The position numbers were made by a program, and so were the translations under genes. Below, piece after piece: positions 57,643 to 64,000 of a DNA stretch of 64,000 nucleotides (position 1 is the stretch's first letter; every line of letters starts with the position of its first letter). Source of the DNA: Lycium barbarum (taxonomy: Eukaryota; Streptophyta; Magnoliopsida; Solanales; Solanaceae); NCBI RefSeq assembly GCF_019175385.1, contig NC_083337.1:42446938-42510937 (forward strand). The letters are read 5' to 3'. The notes below the pieces were generated by a model that saw only the letters and a list, made by a program, of their open reading frames with translations, was not told where the DNA came from and ran no database searches.

Positions 57643-60178
57643 TGTCACGACCCAACCGAAGGACCATGACGGGCACCCGGAGCTAACACACCGAGCACCT
57701 CTAAACATACATCTCATAATCATTTCTGGGTGGACCATAAAGATATCTCATGGGTATCATAATCTGTAAGGACATACATCACAACATAACAACACATCTC
57801 TATATAATCTTCAACAATTATGCCCATCGTCACCCGCCGACAAGGCTACTAAAATATTATACAACGATATGAAACGGTAGGGTTATGAAACATCAAACTA
57901 TACACACATTTCTACGAGCCTCTACATAAAATACAAGTGACCATGAAGACCAATACCAATAGACTGCAGCTCCGAAGTAAGTGGAGTGCTCCTGAGAATC
58001 CGCTGATAAAGCACCTACGGATCTGATCCATCTACCTGCGGGCATGAACGCAGTGTCCACAAGAAAGGATGTTAGTACGAATAATGTACTGAGTATGTAA
58101 GGAATGAATAACAACATACAAGATAGATAGAACATAACATGAGATAAAGAGATAACCTGCATATATTATTGCCTCTTGAGGCGAATACCATGCATGCTTA
58201 GCCTTTTAAGAAAAACCTTTTTCATACATACATAATATAATATAATCATTAGCCCGTGTCCGGGCCTCTCGCGTCCGGGGCAATCATCACTCGCCGCCCA
58301 CTAGTGGTGTCATGTCTGGCCAACTAGGCCTGGTGTTATCATTATCCATCAGCCGCCCACCGAAGTGGTGTCATGCCCGGCCAACTAGTCCCGGTGTAAT
58401 CATACATAACATAAGCATGCATGAGAGCCCAATCAAAAGTTACAACTCTATCGGAGTGACGTAAGGTCGGTAACCTCTAATTTATATTATGGAACAATCA
58501 TCATCGTTATATCTCATCTTGAAGGAACAATTATCATAAGATGAGATCAACAACAATGAATAAAATCAAGGAAATCATGAAATAAGCTCAATAATTTCAT
58601 AATAGAATCAAAACTGTAAACATTGGAATCTCTAGAAATAGGATCATCATCATCATCATCATTATCATCATGGAACATACTTATCTTTAGCATCATAAGG
58701 AACTCTAAGAATCATGAACTTCTAGCTTTTGGGAATAAGGATATTACGGAAAACATGTTTGGGTTCATAAAAAAAGAGTCATGCTTTTAGATAGAAAGGG
58801 ACTAGCCTTAACATACCTTTTCGGTCGCCTTAACTTTAACTACTTAACGCTTGTCCTCAGAAGCTCGTAAATATACATTCAAGAGAGTTCATACCACTAT
58901 TAGGCTTATCGTCATATGCTTATCTTAAGTCTTCAAATTAATTCCTTTTAAAATCTGCCGAAATTCGGACAACATCTCCCCTGTTTATATCCCTAGCCCG
59001 AAATCACAATACCAACAAAACAAAAACAATAGCAATATTATTATCAACAACATCATCATCAACACCAATATACTCCATAAAACATCCCACATGATGTTTT
59101 TCCCAATTTCTCAACCAACCATAACAATATCAACAATACCATAATCAAAGAATTATATTCAATTTAATCTCAAATTAATCCAAAATCTCCTTTCAAATTC
59201 ATTCCATAGTCATTATCTTCACTTTAATACTTTGTAACTTCTTTACTACGATTCTCTTCTTTTATAGGACTTGATAAACCTTCAAATCAACTTAATCACG
59301 AGAAATAGGATGGAGAACATATTTACACTAGAAGAACTTCTCCCCAATCAATTTCTTTCAAGACCAAATTCATCACAACATTAAGTAGAGACAAGAACAA
59401 TCCTTCTCCATGAATTAGCTTGGGGTTTTGGAGTTTGATCCTATTTTGTGATGGTATAGAATGTTTTGGAATGGTGGAGAACCTTCAAGAACACTCTTAT
59501 AATGGAGAGAGAAGTATGGGAGATTCTAGAGAGGTATGGAGATGTAGGAGATTTCTAGAGGGTTGTGGAGTTGAAGAAAAATAAATAAAATGAAGTGTAG
59601 AGGCCCTTTTATAGGTGCCAAGCTCGAATTGTGCTGGGTCACCACATAAGTGGGCTTTTAAGTGAGCTTCCCAGATTTTTCGCCCAAGTTCGTATTCCTC
59701 TGGCTATCCGTTTTAAAACACCCATAGCTCCCTACTCCGATGATGTATTGACAAATTATTTGTTACATTGGAAACTAGACTCGACGAACTTCATTTTAGG
59801 CTCTTGAAACGCCTCAAACTCCTTATACACTCGGAGATATACTTCTCTAAATTTGACCCAAAATTTTTGTCCAAAATTTTGCCAACTTTTTTCAAATTTT
59901 CGACAAACTTATTTTCTTCGATTTGCTTGGTCTCGGAATCTTCCGAAACTCTCTATACATGATATTTATCATTAATCATACTTGATAATGGTCATATCCT
60001 TTGGTTCCAAGGTTGTGATTTTCGGTTACGACTTATGAGATCGTAATTCATCCTTTACTTCATTGTTACGTACTTCCCATGACTTGTACCTTCCAAAATT
60101 TCATGGGATGTCTCAGATAATCCGTTAATACGGTGAAGTACATAGCATGCTCATGCTCTGAAAGTGCAAGGTGTAACA
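57643..60178 (-). repeat. 3' LTR of element E
   Basis: The 2536-bp LTR reads TGTCACGACCCAACC at the left and AGGTGTAACA at the right, against the polypurine tract. Its part from about 58200 to 58500 (TCCGGGCCTCTCGCGTCCGG, ACTCTATCGGAGTGACGTAA) matches the 3' part of the solo LTR at 1963. Confidence 0.83.
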
Positions 60179-60214
60179 TCCTTCCCCCCTTAGAAACATT
60201 CGTCCTCGAATGTT
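60179..60214 (-). promoter_or_regulatory. Polypurine tract and palindrome of element E
   Basis: The minus strand carries AACATTCGAGGACGAATGTT (60195-60214), then CTAAGGGGGGAAGGA directly before the LTR start TGTTACACC. Confidence 0.87.
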
Positions 60215-62142
60215 GTAGCTTGCGAGCTTACGGCGCTTTCATTAGTTTCTTGAAATGGTTGTCCTCCTTTAGTTCCCGATCTCCATGCTCTTATACTATA
60301 GGCTCATTAGTCTTCTTTCATATTCTCCCAATTCTTTCGTCGAACTCATTCATTAGTTCCATATCCTCATGTTCTTATGTATGTACCCAGTGGTCAACTG
60401 ATATCTAGCTACCGTCCTGGGACCTGTTGCCATTAAGATGGTCTTAACTCATGATTGCTACGGCTCCCTGCCGGTCTGTGAGCACTCTTAATTGTTGTAC
60501 TCTTTTGCCTTGCTCCTTATTTCTCTACTAGTAGATAAATTCTCTTGTTCAGATATGGTACCTTTCCTTGCTTGCTTCTTTGGTGCTATTTTAGATTATT
60601 CCTTTTTATACTAGTCGACCTTATATACATACCATATCAACTCCTTTTAATTCCTTGGTCGGACCCCCCTTAATTCCTTACAATATCATCATATTCATAT
60701 TTGAACTTTTCCTCTAATTTCCTCTCCTCAGTTTTTGCATAATTACAAAATAAACTTATGAACATAGAACTAAGATGAAATCCTACTTAATCATAATTTC
60801 CTCCCGATATGAGTATGCTTCCCTCCTTAAGTCCTTGGCTCTCTTATACCAGTGACTAATTGGGACTTAAACTAACCTCCATTCTTCTTCGGCTACTTAT
60901 TGTCGTCCTTGCGCCATTCTGTTAGTCATTTCATCATGGCAATTGTTTATATGGTTCTATATCATACACTCTCACAATTGATATAACCAGCAGCTTGGAA
61001 TTTCATGACTTATAACGAGGTACTCCCTAATCTCAGATAGTACTGCTGTCTTGCTATCCATAGACACACTATCTTCCTTTCCTTTGAAGATTATTGAATT
61101 TCCTATAATTATTCCTCTTTTAAAGCATTCATCTCTTCTAGTGCTACAAGTTTTTTTTAGTAATCTCGATTGTCCCTTATACTTATCCCTAGTTACATGC
61201 GTCCTTCCTCACTCTTTCTGCTACCCCTTGGAGTACTTTACTGCATATCTAAATGCACCTAAAATTTCTTCGACGGGAGTGATTCGAGTCATAGTCTGGA
61301 ATACAACGTATCGCATTGACGAAACTTATTCTCCTTCCCATATTTGTCTCCTGATATACTTGCATTTAATCCATTCTCACTTTTCTTTAGCACATTCTTG
61401 ATATATTGGTTCATCTCGAATTTTGGCTCCTTTAATCTAATAGATTTCCCTCTTTTGAGCTTGGGAATATTGTAGCTCATCTTAGAACTGAATTTGTTCT
61501 TCCCCCCTTTTAGAGGATGCTCTCATATACCAGTAACCTTCGAGTATTAGCCATCTTTGATAGTCATCTGGCCGACCTTAGCGATCCTTCAACTTCTCTA
61601 TTCCATATAATGCCAGAGTTCTTTTCATCGCATGGTTTAACTTATTTTCTTTTTGCTAGTTGAGTTTTTGTATCAAATCAAAATGTTTATACATATTGGA
61701 TACACTTTTGATGCCTTCTTTATTGTCTTTTCACTTCTGCCTTTCATGACTAGTAGTCCCCTAGGCTAATGAATTAATAGGGACACCGGAATTCATTAGG
61801 CCCCTTATGGAGTGTCCGACTATACCGCGCTCCTTTAGTCCTAGTCTTTCTCCGCGACTATCTTCTTAATATCCTTGCTCTAGGTTCCTAATTCCTATTT
61901 ATGTCTATACTATACCATTAAAAGTTGATAGTCCACACCATCCATTCCCATGACTCCTCCTTTCATTAGCTTAGCTCATTTTGTCCCGTAATTCTTCTTA
62001 ACTACTTATTTGCATCACAGCCATGCATCATAGTCTTTCTAGTGTTCTGTCGGTTTTTGTTCTTATCATGAAATCCTCACAAAGTACACCCTTTCCTTGC
62101 TTCTTTCGTTGAGTCTTCATCTTCCTTTATGATACTACAACT

Positions 62143-62228
<86 letters not shown>

Positions 62229-64000
62229 ATTTTATTGGTTTTCTTCATGATCGCATCTTTCACACAACCATTGTCTTCTAATTTCAATTTGTTTTCCTTT
62301 GGGCAAGCCTACTGACTCATTAACATTCTCTTTGTTGTCGAGGCCCACATAATTCCCTTTAACCATTTCGTTAACACCTCCTCCTTCCTTTAGCCCTCAT
62401 AGTTTCTTTTACTTGTAAAATGCCTATTTCCATTAGTCATCCTTTACTCTTAGGTTAGGAAACTTTGGAGTGTTTTGTTACGTGTGCGAATCCCTTTTGA
62501 CACTGAAAATCTCTTCTTGAGGTACTTTCTCCCCTTAAATGGGTGTACCAATCATGGGTTCACATCCATTCTCCTGTTTAAATCTCAGGAGTTTAAAATT
62601 TCCTCGTCACTCTCATAAGATCTGTTTATTTCTTCTCAAGGATGCACCTTTATTCATTATTTACAACCTTCTTGGTTCTAGTTATGAAAACGTATTGGTT
62701 GGTTCCGGGGTCCTCACGTTCATCCTTTATCACCTATAACATTACTCTATCTCCCATTGATTTATTTAAATTTGATGCTATTGTCTTCTTTTCTGCTTTC
62801 ATCTTAACCTTTTCCTCAAGTATATATATTACTCGATCCTCAACGGGTATATGTTTTCCCTATCCAATTTTCTCTCCCCTTCATGATATCATAACCTTCT
62901 TTTTCCTAATGCTAGTACTTGCATATTTGGTCGCGTTACCTCTATCTGACTTTAATTCTCGAGAAAACCTAATCCTAATTCTCTTTGTAGCGCTTGCTAC
63001 CTCAATTTTGGCATACACCACAATCAATACTTTTAACATGTCGTAACATCAATCATAAGGGTATACATAATACTCGATATAACCACTTGTGACTTATCTT
63101 TTTATCACTTTTCAACACCTTTTCTTGCGAGATATCCCGTTGCCATTTGATTTTGTCGTGAATCTGTGGCTTTAATACATCTCCCCTCTCTTTTGCTCAG
63201 CTAGCCAGGGAATTCTAATTGTAAAGCCCATATGCTCCTAATTTCCCTCGGGCTATTCTGGTTTCTCATATTCTTTTTTCGTATGTCTAAATCTGTAGGT
63301 CTTCCTAGCATATCTTTTTATGGCCTAACTGTGAATCCCGTCGATATAACTTTACTTAAAAATCTTTACTCGTACTTGTACCCTGTCTCTTTGTCTAAAA
63401 TAATCAACCTCACATCCTTTACTTTCCTGTAGCAACCAAATCGATCCTTGCAATATTTTATCTTCACTTGTACACCTACTTTCTTCTCTCCTTACACATA
63501 AACCGACATCACACCTAATTTCTCTACCGTCAATAACCTTCACAACACCCGTCTGAAAAAAAATTGAGGTAAAGCCTTCTTATAAGGATTAGCTAGAAAT
63601 ACATCACATATTCCTAAGGTTGATACAATCTCTACTTCCTTTGTCGGCCAAGCAACATCACATTTAGAAGTTATATAAACAATCCAGAAAATAATCATAA
63701 TTGCAATCCAACTTACCTAACCGTTTCTCATTCTTGAGTTCAAGGTCGTCATTAATACCCGAAATAACTTGGCCATAATGATTCTCAGAATAGTACCAAC
63801 TATCAAATACTCAGAATCCCCTTGAAGTTGAATGACTGGTGACTTCTGAATCCCAATGTAAACTAACATCATATAGAAAAGTCTGATAAAACGAGTTTGT
63901 GTGCCTGTCATCAACCCGTCCTGATCTTATGTGTATATATATATAAACTTCTAGAGTAAAACTTTCCCCTACTCGTTAACTTCCTTTCCCATATCAATAT
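60215..64000 (-). other. Internal non-pol region of element E
   Basis: The region is purine-rich on the element's own strand, with no known retroelement domain. Its first 2.3 kb aligns in patches with element C. Minus-strand frames are locally open and rich in Lys, Arg and Glu, for example 63543-63352 (VIDGREIRCDVGLCVRREES, LQESKGCEVDYFRQRDRVQV) and 63914-63717. They may be a decayed element-specific reading frame or chance in purine-rich DNA. Open frames on the plus strand are judged spurious. Confidence 0.45.
62149..62225. repeat. (TA)n microsatellite, ~77 bp
   Basis: Uninterrupted TA dinucleotides within the internal region of element E. Confidence 0.97.

Larger units (their letters stand above)
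57643..64000 (-). mobile_element. Gypsy-like element E, minus strand, runs off the window
   Basis: A complete 3' LTR (57643-60178) is followed on the right by a polypurine tract and at least 3.8 kb of internal sequence with no recognisable gag or pol. LTR and internal region match element C. The 5' LTR would lie beyond the window. Confidence 0.75.

Noticed and set aside
62642..63046. 134-codon plus-strand open frame with hydrophobic stretches
   Set aside because: It is antisense inside element E with pyrimidine-driven Leu/Ser/Phe composition and no recognised family.
63553..63716. Possible intron (GTAAGT donor, poly-pyrimidine tract and CAG acceptor on the minus strand) in element E
   Set aside because: The upstream open frame ends with TAG exactly at the donor, so splicing would not join two open frames. 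It is kept only as a curiosity.

Overview
The window looks like nuclear DNA of a flowering plant, most likely a member of the Solanaceae. The evidence is AT-rich intergenic sequence, one intron-containing plant transporter gene with GT/AG introns, Ty3/gypsy LTR retrotransposons primed by initiator tRNA-Met, a TS-type SINE tail ending in TTG repeats, and the MITE types common in Solanaceae. Family and genus are inferred and not proven. There are no bacterial features.

Layout. 1-1957 is AT-rich non-coding DNA. 1963-4688 is a solo LTR with a perfect 5-bp target duplication. 5592-7065 is the 3' end of a minus-strand LINE (zinc-finger and RNase H region plus poly(A)). 7200-10840 holds faint remains of what may be a Tat/Ogre-type LTR. 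11-16.6 kb carries small elements: a SINE tail, a 645-bp foldback element, a tandem repeat, a pseudogene fragment of the snRNP protein SmG, and a possible orphan terminal exon cut off by a retrotransposon.

16.6-44.1 kb is a nested block of decayed Ty3/gypsy elements. Element H (minus, 16598-24592) has its 5' LTR split by element G (plus, 24593 to about 31.2 kb). G breaks off at a 21-nt G tract and is followed by element C (minus, 31294-34476). C is interrupted by element A (plus, 34477-39434). A is joined in the middle of pol to the gag zinc knuckle of a different element B (39435-44081). B carries a 5S-rRNA-like pol III control region and extensive TCTGTC-type tandem repeats.

46051-51773 is the one gene that looks intact: a six-exon NPF7-type (NRT1/PTR family) transporter of 598 residues. 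A TATA box, a 27-nt first coding exon and a poly(A) signal can all be placed. MITE-like elements sit in introns 1, 2 and 4. 52.7-64 kb returns to mobile DNA: a LINE endonuclease fragment split by solo LTR F, then LTR D and the 3' LTR of element E abutting with nothing between them, then the non-coding internal region of E running off the window.

The LTR families share modules: a palindrome just upstream of the polypurine tract, palindromic ACGGACCGT-type repeats upstream of the LTR promoter, and a conserved block containing TACTGAGTATGTA. Several elements are mosaics or deletion chimeras. I saw no clearly new biological system. The best candidates for something undescribed are the A/B chimera with its 5S-like segment and the long conserved non-pol internal region shared by C and E.
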